From: Chrysophaeum taylorii | Taxonomy: Eukaryota; Sar; Pelagophyceae; Pelagomonadales; Pelagomonadaceae | Length of the DNA: 49,492 nucleotides | Assembly: GCA_029834535.1 (NCBI GenBank) | Contig: JAQMWT010000509.1 | Coordinates: 1-49,492, forward strand | Direction of reading: 5' to 3' | Shown here: one piece after another, positions 18,700 through 28,653 of the stretch | How positions within the stretch are numbered: the stretch's first letter is position 1 | Layout: each line of letters begins with the position of its first letter | Notes under the pieces: generated by a model | Told to the model about the DNA's origin: nothing | Seen by the model: the letters and a program-made list of their open reading frames with translations, nothing else | Database searches by the model: none | Made by a program: the position numbers and the translations under genes

Positions 18700-19620
18700 A
18701 ACAGACGAACATCTGTCGATTAGTAGTAAGGACGCGCGCAAGGCCTCCATGCTCGCCGACTGTGAGACCGCTTAGTGAGAGCCCCAGCGTGCACGTTCGT
18801 GTTGGTGGCATGGGCCACACGCTCGAGTGGGATGGGCGGGAGGTCCCCCCCGCGGTTCACAAGGCGCTGAGTAAACCTTACGGGGGTCAACCTTTCAGAG
18901 ACAAATGGCTGAAAGTGTTGGCGTTCTTTAGTGAAGAGCCGGTGCTGGACGCCCCTGGAACCTTTACACGGGCGACCCCGTCGAAGTTGACGGTCGCGGC
19001 GAACGTCAAGACAAAGCTGACGCTCAAGGCGGACCCATTGTGGTCTAGAGTTTCAACGCGCGAACATCGGGGACTATCTGCCGGGTGAGAGCCACGATGA
19101 CGACAATGGCCGCAAGGACGACGAAGATCTTGATTTGGAAGACGGCGATGACGGGAGAGACGAAGAGCAAGATGGTACGGTCTACTTCGATGAGCTTGAA
19201 GTTCCTCCAGGCTTCTTGTTCATCGACAAGACGGCTTCCTATCTCCGCGAGGACGAAAAGATCCCGCTTTACGTTATACTTTGCTGCTTGGACACCTCGA
19301 CGACGACCTCTGAGAGCCATCATGGTGGTCCGGGAGGGTTGTCAAATTCAAGCCGCGGGCCCGGGTCTACAACTACGACGTTCAGTGGAACAGCAACGCC
19401 CCTTGTCAGCAGGGGCATAAACTCGATAACAATGTGGACGACAGTCGAACTCCGACTGTTAAGGCTGGTTGCTGGTGCTAGAAGAAGACACTCTCCTCTG
19501 CCTCTGCTGCCTCTTCCCGCCGACCGCTTATCCTAGATGGTGACGACGTCGACGAGACTCCTCGCCAGCGCTGCCGCATCGACGACAGCCTTTTCGACGA
19601 CTGAGGTTCGCAGCTCTCAA
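18700..19620 (+). pseudogene. unidentified decayed ORF with acidic stretch
   Basis: Two plus-strand frames (to 19088 and 19135-19536) seem to be one broken reading frame. The first carries GREVPPAVHKALSKPYGG and FRDKWLKVLAFFSEEP. After the shift comes a strongly acidic section (DDDNGRKDDEDLDLEDGD), then YFDELEVPPGFLFIDKTASY, and in another frame KFKPRARVYNYDVQW. The combination of a folded-looking start, an Asp/Glu linker and a basic-aromatic end could be a transposase of an unrecognised type or a Helitron accessory protein. I do not recognise it. Upstream is an AAAC microsatellite (18684-18705). Confidence 0.35.
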
Positions 19621-20294
19621 AGCCTCAGGCGTTGCGACTGAAACGCTGCTAGCGTTGCAATCAAAGTTAAACGAAACACTCAAGCTACCCACCGAGCGCC
19701 CCGCATGCTCACGTTCGCACTCCCCCCCTCTTATTAGCAGTTACCTTGAAAGACTTTCCTAAAACCACTGAACGCCTTGCGCGCTCACACCACCGCACTC
19801 CCCGCGATGGTGGCGGTCGCAGACACCTCAGTGGACACCCACGTCTCTATATTGAGCGTTGTGGCCACTTTGGGCTCAGTCCTCCAGGTGGCCGAAAATC
19901 TCCTCTCCAGTTTCCGGAAATTTCCACGGATATGGGAAAATATGGAAACTTCCGGACATTTCCAGGTTGGCTGTTCAGCTGTTCGCTTTTCCGGAAATAC
20001 GCGAGTCATAACGAGGAAAAGGACCGCGAGCGGACGCGATGGCGTCGTGCTACCGCGCGGTCGCAACACTATCGAACGGCCGTCCATGTTCCACCGTCTG
20101 TCTACTATTCCTCCGTCCGTCCATATATCTCCGTCCGTCTACTAAAGAATAATCGTCCATCCATTTACTATATAATATTCAAATACTCATATTCGAGGGA
20201 AGGTTGCAGAGTTGAACATGTTAGAGCAAGGGATGAAGAATTAAATGTTCAATGCAAGGGTTGAAGAATAAATGTTCAACGAAGCTCGAAACCC
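19621..20294. other. right part of composite insertion, no gene seen
   Basis: Contains a tail-like CCCCCCCTCTTATTAGCAG (19725-19743), the heat-shock-like motifs, one unit of the GC-rich repeat near 20040, short CCGTCCGTC runs (20090-20160), and an imperfect direct repeat of AAGGGNTGAAGAA followed by AATGTTCAA (20226-20278). No open frame here has support. Confidence 0.5.
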
Positions 20295-20299
20295 TTCAA

Positions 20300-20604
20300 C
20301 AGTCGGACGTCGGGAAATGCGTCGAAAGACCTGTGAGGTCGCCAATTGAAATACGCCCTCGTAAGGCGTGCGCGACTAGGTGTGGGCGCGAGCGGCTTAT
20401 GTTGGTGAGCGGAAGGTCGAGAGGCACACGGCGGCGCGGAGTATCTGTGGAAAAGACAAGTGTCTTGATATTAAAGGCGGTGATGCGGGGAGCATCGAGA
20501 AGCGGGTCATGCTCAAGAGCAAAGTTGCGTAGTGCGAGTCGTCCTAAATCAGTGCCAAAAGGGGTGTGGCGCGCAGCTGACCTGTCTACAAGGTAGTACA
20601 GATG
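20300..20604 (-). pseudogene. LTR-X copy A, internal coding piece
   Basis: Minus-strand frame with TPRRRVPLDLPLTNI, HLVAHALRGRISIGDL and GLSTHFPTSD, matching copy B at 39950-39715 (TPRRNVSHDLQITNI and related). It is cut on one side by the copia insertion (GGTGC at 20605) and on the other by the composite insertion (TTCAA at 20299). The purine-rich string ACGAGGGCG occurs at 20362-20354. Confidence 0.65.
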
Positions 20605-20609
20605 GGTGC

Positions 20610-21015
20610 TCCAGAGAGCTACACTATTATGTGTGCGACACTGGAACATTTCACACCTATCTCTAAACGAGGGGTTTCTCTCCGTAATACGGCTTTCCCT
20701 CGTTCCTCCTGTCCTTCATTCCTTACCCTTCCGCAATTATATTTTCATGACTATGAAGAACCCAGTCTGAAGCTCTTTTCCAACATGGAGTATGCCTCCA
20801 GGTGCGTACCGTCAGGTACGGGGTTTTCTGTTTAATTAACAGAGGCTTCGTTCCTCGTTGTCAGTGTAAGCGCTTCTATGGGACCTAATGTCCTTAAGGA
20901 GCTAGGGCTTAAATCCCTACCTTGTGTAGTAGCATGTGGCAAGCGGAATGGTCTGTACACGCCTAAGACTGCACGCAGTCTCTACCATGTACCCGGAGAG
21001 TGTCAAATCTCTCCA
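20610..21015 (+). repeat. 5' LTR of the copia element
   Basis: 406 bp, starting TCCAGAGAG and ending CTCTCCA (not the usual TG...CA at the start). It matches 32377-32782 over its full length. It contains the inverted repeat CGTACC(GTCA)GGTACG and a TTAATTAA string, plausible parts of the transcription start or poly(A) region. Confidence 0.9.
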
Positions 21016-21034
21016 GGTTATGGGCCCAGATGCG
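21016..21034 (+). promoter_or_regulatory. primer-binding site, half initiator tRNA-Met
   Basis: GGTTATGGGCCCAGATGCG begins directly after the LTR. Its complement reads through the anticodon loop (CCCAUAA) and 5' stem of a eukaryotic initiator tRNA-Met, not the tRNA 3' end. Drosophila copia is known to use an internally cut initiator tRNA-Met in the same way. Confidence 0.85.
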
Positions 21035-21498
21035 TAGGTGTGTCGGCCCAACTGTGTTGTACGTATAAATGGAGTGATCAATTTACGCCTGATCACGAGT
21101 ACAATGCGACAATGTGTTTGGCGGTAGTCTACTGTACATATTTGTTATGTGACGGTATATGCCCACCAGTTAATTTGGTTTGTGACCGAGTTGGGTCGGT
21201 CACTGGTCATATGCACTCGCATAGCTAATAAAATTAAAATTTTTCCTATACAAGCCGCGGAAACTTGTACGGGTTTTTCCTTCCATTCCCCAACAAAAGA
21301 CTGACTGCTCGAGAATTAATCCATTCTTCAGTCTCAAGTCATCTTGTTTAAATAGCATGCTGATTTGTTTGGTCTTGTAAATAAGCCCACGTTTAAAATA
21401 GCGTACTGTACATAGAACCCGCACTCGAGAAACCCTTCATTCTTATGTGTCGAATATGTCTATCAATCCTATAACCTATTTCTTAATAGGTCACAATC
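21035..21498 (+). other. copia 5' leader
   Basis: Untranslated leader without an ORF of note. A perfect 8-bp stem with a 6-base loop, GTGACCGA/TCGGTCAC (21181-21202), may be a packaging or dimerisation signal. The gag ATG at 21499 is preceded by CACAATC. Confidence 0.5.
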
Positions 21499-22790
21499 AT
21501 GTCAAAACAAAAGCCAATATCCACTACGGATATCTACAAACAAGAACAAATCCTCGTTGATAAAATTAACGCAGGATTGCGTTTCCAAGACAACTCAACC
21601 AAGGTGAGCTTGCAAATTGAGGTGCTTCGCAGGCATATGACAAGTCCATATGTGGACGCGTTATTCTGCTTCGATTCATATGAAGCTTACACCCGGAATG
21701 CTCCGGAGTATAATCAACTTCTTGAACAAGAAGTTGATATCATCTTCGCTCAATGGAAAGCTGAACAAGTAAACGATTTAAACTTACCTGATGAAGATGC
21801 CCTGCCTGATCATTTTAAAACTTGGCACGTCAATTCATCACATCAACTAACAGTTGATGTCCGTAATAATCTCGAACGACTTTATTACCAAGAGTCCTAT
21901 AATCTCGTTCGTCCCGAATTAAATGAGGATGTTAAACGTGTCCTCAATCTATTAGATACCCGATTCCCTAAATCAATTGTGTATGATTCATCTCTAACTA
22001 ACATATCCTTTACAGGTCTCTCTAATACCGACTGGATCAAACACTGCGAAACTTATGCTGGTTTCTTGTACACATTTTTAAACTTGGAATCACAAGACAA
22101 ACCAGCACTCGCTATGTGGCCTCAATTAAAGAAGATATATGCACTTACTGCACATCCTAATAAACTACGTGCAGTAATGCTTTTAGCTTACCATTACTAT
22201 GAGACAGTGTCTTGTACAGATGTTACTGAGCTTAAATCTCAGTTTAATCGAATGTCTTTAAATGTTAATTGGTATGCCCATGTATTTGTCGAACAACTCC
22301 TTGCTTTCCAATCTCAGGCAAAGCAATTAAATAATGATGAAGCATCAATCCAATTTAATAACTCCATAATCACTCTTAAAGCTCACGAGGAGATCTACCG
22401 TCTATATGCTAATCCCTCGGATCACGAGCGCTATTCTCAATCTTTATTGGAATGGTGTAAACTCTACGAGACACGCTCTGGGAACAACTCGATTCACGAT
22501 CCTGAATTGTTAAAGCTAGTTGATCCTAACGACGTTCGTCCGTTACTGGAATTCTTGTTAAAGATGTACAATGAAACAAAGTTTTCCTCTAACCGACGCT
22601 TGGATAAACCCGCTTCCTGGATCCCTTACATCCCTGGTACTACCGCTACCAAGCCACCTAATGTATTATTGATGGATACTTTTCATCAATCCCACGACTC
22701 TTTAAACAACGCTTACTCGTTGTTAGCTACTGTAGCTGGACAGTCTGGCTTCAACGCTCGTAAGCTTCGTAATGTAAAGCATCGGCAATT
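21499..22790 (+). pseudogene. copia gag, first part (frameshifted)
   Basis: Gag forms the particle in which reverse transcription takes place. From ATG 21499 the frame encodes a mostly helical, charged protein of about 430 authentic residues (to RKLRN near 22770), with EQEVDIIFAQWKAEQ and TDWIKHCETYAGFLY as typical stretches. After that it is read out of frame to a stop at 23019. The homologous fragment at 3648-4322 continues in frame past this point, so the break is a mutation and not a programmed shift. No Cys/His zinc knuckle is visible. The gag assignment comes from position and from the protease that follows. Confidence 0.75.
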
Positions 22791-24233
22791 TTACCTCGTG
22801 ACACGTCGCACTATCGTCCACCTTCAAATTATAACGTCAAAGGTACCAGCTTCGATCGTCCTGTCCACTCACCCTCCTCTAACCGCAATGCACGCTCTAA
22901 TACGTCTCTTATGGACCGGGCTACTTATCAAGTTGATCGTCTTCGCCACTTGTTTGGTAAATTACAAGAAGCGAATCCCAAACCCTCTACCGACTCTAAA
23001 ATGGTGCAGGAGGAAATGAAAAGCTTACTGAGCACCCTCTGGACAGCCGCTTCTCAAGCTTCGACACAGTCCTTAGATCCTGACGAAGCCACCCAAGTTC
23101 ATCTCTACTTATCTCGAGTTGATACAATGTCCAATACTATTGTGAGCCTCTTAGAAGCCGATAATGAATCTCATGTTTCAGAAGAAAAGTATCAAACTGA
23201 ATCATCTGCTCCTGAAGCGTCCCCCAGTGATGCGGAGCAGAGGGGGGCTGCTGATACAGAGAAAATGTTCCACACTTTTCTGTCCATTAAAGATAATGAA
23301 ATCGATAACATCCCTCAGCCGCTATTGCAGCATATAAATGTTAAAGCTCAGAGTGCTATCGTTCGTCGTCAAGCTCGGGAAACTTCCTCACACTCTGAGC
23401 TCCCCAGTAATCTACCCAATGAAGATAATGAAGATGGTACAGATCCCCCTGTGTTGCTACCAAAATTAAACACTGGTTTTACACTCGTCGTTGTGCCTTC
23501 CGAACAAACGCAAAGTTTCATGACACAGTACGTGTTTGGTCAAAGCTCAACACATGCCTGTTATGCAACAATGCTTAAACTGTACAACGAGTACAATTTG
23601 CCGCTAATGACTACGCCAGGATATGCTGACACATGTGCTTCTCAACATGTAATTAACTTTAAACGTTATGCTGATCCTATCCACATCGTAAAGCTACCCG
23701 AGTCCTTATCACGTGCTATCCAGACTGCTACGGATACGCAGAGAATCACACATGCTATGATTATAAGGACCGTCATTCCCGCTCTCCCAAAGCATCCAAA
23801 TGTGGGATATGTAAAGCTAGACGTTGCGCTTTTTCTACCCAAGCAAAACGACCATAACGATCCCGATCTGCACATCATCAGTATGACTCAATGGGGAGAA
23901 GATAAACTTGGTATACATCTATATGGAGTTGAATTTAAAGGACAATCATCTATCCAGAGTAAAATTGATGATAATGTCAAAATTACTTTGTTTAGACTCA
24001 GTAACCTGCTGCCAACTCTACCAATTTATTCGCTACAACAAGCAAAAGCGCGTAAAATGGAACTTCGCTCACTACAGTTCAGACTATGTGCTTTTAATGA
24101 ACAACGCGAAATGCTTAAACTATATTCCACCCTCATGGAACGCGTAATTTACGTCCCATGGCTTAAAACCATCCTGGAGTCAATGCATTCGCAGCTGCCT
24201 TACATACGCAAGCATTTCCCACCTCCCGTATGA
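22790..24233 (+). pseudogene. copia gag C-terminal part and protease
   Basis: The second frame (open from about 22800; first ATG 22911) first gives the end of gag, with an acidic Ser/Glu-rich section (about 23160-23260). Around 23610-24100 lies an aspartic-protease-like region: GYADTCASQHV, with Asp at 23628-23630, corresponds to the D-[ST]-G-A-S of copia proteases but has Cys in place of Gly. Later KLDVALFLP and HIISMTQWGEDKLGIHLYGVEF match the strands and the LLS.SQL-like element of copia proteases. A TGA at 24231-24233 ends the frame, and the same frame continues directly into the methyltransferase. The DTCAS variant also occurs in an otherwise well-kept context, so it may be functional. 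Confidence 0.7.
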
Positions 24234-26567
24234 CGCAAGGTTACCACACGTTTGCTTCACACAGTAACTTCGTCTCCTAGCCCACGAACACCTACTGTAA
24301 CTCTACTTTGCTCTGGGATGTCCACTCCTGCATTCTTGGCTTGCGCTTCTAATGACTTGCAAATCAACATCAACGTTAAAGTTCTTGTTGAGAGCGACGA
24401 CAATATCACGCACATGCTACGAAGACGTTTTGGTAATTCCATCGAAGTTTTCCCATCCCTACCTAAGTTTCTGACATATCTCCATCGAGCATCGGACGTT
24501 GAACGTGCACGATATTACACCGATATAGTGGAATTGACATCACCATGCACAAATCGCAACATAATCAATGGGAGATCCATTTCCACCTTCGAGCGTGATA
24601 TGGATGATTCCTTGTTTCCAAGTGCTCTAAGTGTACTTGAGCTTTTAAAGCCGCTTGTTCTTTTCATGGAAATGACACCACCACACTCCGCATCGTATGA
24701 AGATCATATACGAGTTGCTAATCTCATCTTCTCAACGATGCACTATACGGTGGATATATGTGACCGATTTCCATGCTATCTATGTGGAGATTATCAAGCC
24801 AGAGAAAGATGGATCCTCGTTGCACGCAAATATAACACCGGCCCTCTTTATCTGCTTTCATGGCCTAATAAACGAGTCACTTCCTTTCTGGACATTGCAG
24901 ATCATGCTAATTCCATCAGTCGCAAGTTAATAGTCGATGAACCTTGGACGCAGGTCTTTCCTGACATACCATTCGTGTCCACACCTAAAACCTACAACAT
25001 GTTCAGTCGTACAGGATCCGTGCGCTTAACTGTGACTGAGCTTGAAACCTTAACTATGCTGTTCCTTCGTCTGCACTCTAATAAAACAGTCGAACATCCC
25101 AGTCAAGATGAAATGGAGGGCATTTCCAACTTTCGCCTGGGATTCTTGACTAATTCAAGAAAACCACTTGCTTGCATGAGACCCCCTATTGAACTCAAAG
25201 CTTTTGTGCTCCTCTATAATATTATGGGACACTTATTCCCTAAATCTATCACATTACCTGTGTCCTTTCGTATTACAACTATCGAATCTAACCAACCATC
25301 TCACAGGTTATTTTTAAATAAATCATATGCTTCCTCCATCATTTACATCACTGGTGGAAGACATACACGCGGAGACATAACAGTTTATAACTCCTCTTCT
25401 AATTACCAGGCACATATAAATGCTTTTGGCGAAACCTATACCTTCCTAACACATGATGCCGGAATCGATAAGACTGCTTCTCTCGAACCTGTTACTGGTT
25501 TTCTTTGGCTTTGCCAAGCATACCATCATAATAATGAAAATAGAGACACGCGTCGTCTAGTACAAGCACTGGTCACCTATACTTCTCCTGTATTTCACGA
25601 TTCCTTTGTCTTCTACCCTCAGGAAAATCGTCTCGAATTTATCGATAAAATGTTTGCTTTAAGTGACATGCATTTGTCCCAAAGCAGATATCTGGGCTTT
25701 ATTACATCAGGCGACAGGAAGATGGGTGCCAAAGTTCATTCCATATACACTCCTACTCCTACCATTCGTGGATTTGCTAATATGCTCGTGTACGATCCAC
25801 GACTCGATCGCATTCGACACTACTCAACTCGCGAATTGGCACGCGCCAATAACTTCACAGCGTACCAAATCAATTTTCTTTTGTCTTTGTCCCCGGACCT
25901 ATGCTGTGATATAATCGCGAATGCTATTCCAGCTGGAACATATCATATAATTTATAAACATTTGTGTCAGCTTGTCTATGACTTGCGTAAATTAACGCTA
26001 TCACCATCGTTTGACCCTGATCATGCCTCTCTAACCAAAAACTATAGGTCAACCTTCTTCACAAATATATTCCCAACAGATACATCCTTATTATTACACC
26101 AGAGTTCCATTACAATGTTCTACATCTCCAATAAAAAACTCTCATGTTGTGATAATCCTGCTTCTAACCACGAACTTCCATCTTTTCATCTCGATTCAGT
26201 AGCTCATGTCTTCCTCTCTAACACCTCATCCGCAGATACATCATCTCCTACTAAAGAAAAACAAATTCCTCTTATAACGCCAAGACAGCTCCATGAGAAG
26301 CATGCGCCCTTCGATAAGAAAGTTCATGCCAGGGGCACCCTTGCATTTCGAGATGCGCAACAACGAGCTACCAATTTTCACAACATCCACCATTCTAGTG
26401 ATTCTCAAGCTATAAAAGCTGTTCAGGTTATTGCCAGTCCTGGACACCACCCATCTGACGTACCCTACCGTAAGTTCTGTGTGGATTGTACGATTCATAA
26501 AAACGCTTTCCTCATCCACACCACCTTACCAAGCAACCATCATTCGAAAAATTTTTCAACCTGGTGA
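24234..26567 (+). CDS. copia polyprotein segment: C5-cytosine DNA methyltransferase domain and integrase zinc domain
   Basis: In frame with the preceding gag/protease after one TGA; the first usable non-ATG start is TTG 24252, and residues are counted from there. C5-methyltransferase motifs occur in order. Motif I is TLLCSGMSTPAFLAC (17-31, cofactor loop), followed by an acidic VESDD (46-50, motif II). Motif IV is ELTSPCTNRN (94-103) with the nucleophile Cys99 at 24546-24548. Motif VI is FMEMTPP with Glu140. Motif VIII is GDYQARERWILVARK (Gln182, Arg184, Arg186). A target-recognition-like region spans 200-500 and ends TPTIRGFANMLVYD. Motif IX is RHYSTRELARANNF (522-535), and motif X is DIIANAIPAGTY (553-564). 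The ORF ends with an integrase zinc region (FHNIHH...FCVDCTIH). These enzymes methylate DNA cytosines at carbon 5. All catalytic residues that I can identify are kept. An independent diverged copy at 12.4-13.6 kb supports real coding. Confidence 0.85.
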   Translation, partial: RKVTTRLLHTVTSSPSPRTPTVTLLCSGMSTPAFLACASNDLQININVKVLVESDDNITHMLRRRFGNSIEVFPSLPKFLTYLHRASDVERARYYTDIVELTSPCTNRNIINGRSISTFERDMDDSLFPSALSVLELLKPLVLFMEMTPPHSASYEDHIRVANLIFSTMHYTVDICDRFPCYLCGDYQARERWILVARKYNTGPLYLLSWPNKRVTSFLDIADHANSISRKLIVDEPWTQVFPDIPFVSTPKTYNMFSRTGSVRLTVTELETLTMLFLRLHSNKTVEHPSQDEMEGISNFRLGFLTNSRKPLACMRPPIELKAFVLLYNIMGHLFPKSITLPVSFRITTIESNQPSHRLFLNKSYASSIIYITGGRHTRGDITVYNSSSNYQAHINAFGETYTFLTHDAGIDKTASLEPVTGFLWLCQAYHHNNENRDTRRLVQALVTYTSPVFHDSFVFYPQENRLEFIDKMFALSDMHLSQSRYLGFITSGDRKMGAKVHSIYTPTPTIRGFANMLVYDPRLDRIRHYSTRELARANNFTAYQINFLLSLSPDLCCDIIANAIPAGTYHIIYKHLCQLVYDLRKLTLSPSFDPDHASLTKNYRSTFFTNIFPTDTSLLLHQSSITMFYISNKKLSCCDNPASNHELPSFHLDSVAHVFLSNTSSADTSSPTKEKQIPLITPRQLHEKHAPFDKKVHARGTLAFRDAQQRATNFHNIHHSSDSQAIKAVQVIASPGHHPSDVPYRKFCVDCTIHKNAFLIHTTLPSNHHSKNFSTW

Positions 26568-26960
26568 AGCCTGGGCATGTGACGGTGGTTACGTATCTGT
26601 GCTCTCGGAATGGGGATCCTTTCGACATATCATTGTTTTCAAGTGTCTCATTTCTAAATTTCTGTTAGTGTACTTTTGTCGTAGCACTAACTCCAGCGAA
26701 TTTTGTAACGCCCTTGAGTTTGTCCGCAATTTTTGCTCTACTTATGTTCATGTACAACTAAAACAAATCTATTGTGATTCCTTTAAACCCTATTTATCTC
26801 AGCATGTTACAACCCCCTTCCGTGTGGAACATGGTATTAATATGTCCGCGTTCCCCCTTACTTACATGTCTTTAATCATGAAGTAGAAGCCGCTGTTGGT
26901 CACATAGCCACTGCCGCGTCTACACGACTCCGGCATATGCTTAATGTATCCTATAAAGGT
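26540..26960 (+). pseudogene. copia integrase catalytic core (frameshifted)
   Basis: After a frameshift near 26560 the frame to 26886 reads FQPGEAWACDGGYVSVLSEWG (first Asp, in CDGG near 26580), then HIIVFKCLISKFLLVYFCRS, and QIYCDSFKPYLSQHV (second Asp, near 26775). A further shift near 26870 gives NHEVEAAVGHIATAASTRLR with the likely catalytic Glu. This is the D,D,E arrangement of a Ty1/copia integrase, with divergent motif surroundings (CDS in place of SDSG). At least two frameshifts kill this copy. Confidence 0.75.
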
Positions 26961-27566
26961 CACCCCTAACAGATCCGGCACCACACTACCCGTGGGCTGT
27001 TATACATGCCATCCAATCGTATAATCTCCTCCCTAACGTTTCCCTCGAACGTATTTACAATAAAGTCCTAAGCCCCCAACAAGTTTTGTTAGACCAATGT
27101 AATGTTCCCCAACAGGACTACCTCTGACCTTTTGGTTCTGTTTGTTATCTGCATTTGGAACCTAGCGAATTTCACAAATATGAGCCTCGATGTCGTCCTT
27201 ACATCTACTTATGTGTGCTAATGTTATAAACCCTTTAATAACACCCCATGTTAATCATTAAGCCGATTCTGTCCTTAATCCTGAAAACGGCCAAGTCCGT
27301 GTTTCCTCTAATCTGACTTTTCCTCATCTTATTTCTAAATCTCCACCTGATTATGAACAGCATCCACCTCCAGCACCTTCACCCGACATTCCCCTCTCTG
27401 TTCACCGCACCCCCAATGATGCGGCGCAGAGGGGGGATGCTATGCCTACCGACACTGACCACGAGAGGGGACTCCTTCTTCTCGTCTCCATGCTCCCTCT
27501 CCCGTTCCCGCATGTGCTCCAGCTGCTTCTGCACCCGCTACTTCCGCCACCACGCCTACATCTGAT
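26961..27566 (+). pseudogene. copia integrase C-terminal region
   Basis: Shifted frames give PFGSVCYLHLEPSEFHKYEP and RCRPYIYLC (27125-27215), the counterpart of the FG...Y...KF.P.....FLGY element that closes copia integrases. A Pro-rich linker follows (SPPDYEQHPPPAPSPDIP). CCCCCAATGATGCGGCGCAGAGGGG at 27411 resembles the gag stretch CCCCCAGTGATGCGGAGCAGAGGGG at 23221, an internal similarity I cannot explain. In-frame stops occur. Confidence 0.6.
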
Positions 27567-28640
27567 GTGTCTTCCAACACTTTGCCACTATTACCATCTT
27601 ATCGGTCTCTCTATTCCCAGGATGTCCTACGTCTCACCCGTGGTCCTCATCACCCTCAGCCTCGTCGCAAAACCAATCTCAAGGATGTTCTTACTCGTAT
27701 TGCCTCGCCTACTGTTGCCGCTTATAAACAAGCCGGTGGTACGCTTGCCGACTTCAAGTATGACCTCTCCAAGCAGTACATAACTTTCTGCGACCCCACC
27801 CTCCACTCCCTTCATCTTGCTCATGGCATCCACTTGACGGCTATACCTCCAGAGGAAGAATTTACACCATCACTTCATCACCATGTGCACCAAGCGATTT
27901 CACAGTTCTCTTCAGTTATGTGCCATAGGAGCCATAGCCACCCATCGCCTGATGCTCCTCATGTTCACTTCTGCGACGACGTCAACCTTGCAGACTTTCA
28001 CCTTCCTCAAGCTCTCGTTCATTTAATTTCTGAACATGCTCACGCCTTTCAAGTTCCTCCCGCTCAATATGTTTATGCTTTGTTCACGCCCCACTCCATT
28101 TTGGATCATAATGACGCTTCTTATGGTGCCTCCGAGCCTCATCTCTCCGCCATCGAAGACTATATCACCGTGCAATCGCATTACATTGAGGCCCACCTTG
28201 GTGATGCTCCTCTACTAGTTGTTCAACTCGTCGAAGATCCCGATCACGCTCATCTGCACGATAATGTCGCTTCTTACGCAATTACTCATCTGACGACGAC
28301 TCATGACCCCAGCACGGTTGGTTCGGACGAATACAAGATTCAAGCCAAAGATATCAAAATTGATGAATATGAGTTGAACTGCCTCAAAGGTCTCTCAGAC
28401 GCTGATCGCAAAGCTTATGTTGCTGCCATCTCCAAAGAGATTTTTGATATTGTTAAGTTTGGCTGCTTTAAACTAGCGCTGCCAATGGTCAACTCAAAGC
28501 CTATTGACACCCGCCTCGTCCTACGTATAAAAACCAACGCTGCTGGTCAGTACATTAAACATAAAGCACGCCTGGTCCTACGAGGATTCTTAGCCTCTCT
28601 GGGCACCGATTTTTCAACACATTCAGCCCTATGGCACAGC
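27567..28640 (+). pseudogene. copia linker and reverse transcriptase N-terminal part
   Basis: From ATG 27567 about 350 codons are open. The first 250 residues are a His/Pro/Ser-rich linker, longer than usual for copia. The RT starts near VGSDEYKIQAKDIKIDEYE, with ISKEIFDIVKFGCFKLA (the W...M..E...L..N.TW..V counterpart) and KHKARLVLRGFLASLGTDF (the KARLVA+G+ motif). A frameshift at about 28625 follows; the next motif, SPMAQLTGIRCVLALAA, is in the other frame. The element at 12405-12545 has the same linker end. Confidence 0.75.
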
Positions 28641-28653
28641 TTACTGGCATCCG

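Larger units (their letters stand above)
16076..20294. mobile_element. 4.2-kb composite insertion in LTR-X copy A
   Basis: Copy B runs straight through from GTTCAA to AGTCGGACGTCGG (39705-39722). In copy A the two halves of that string are 4.2 kb apart, with TTCAA at both edges (16071-16075 and 20295-20299). The insertion holds, in order, a GC-rich tandem repeat, heat-shock-element-like motifs, an inverted pair of Helitron helicase fragments, a decayed acidic ORF and a second copy of the GC-rich and heat-shock-like material. The edges are well supported; whether it arrived as one unit is not known. Confidence 0.6.

Noticed and set aside
22770..22911. Programmed ribosomal frameshift in copia gag
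   Set aside because: The homologous fragment at 3648-4322 reads through the same place in one frame, so the shift is a mutation of this copy.
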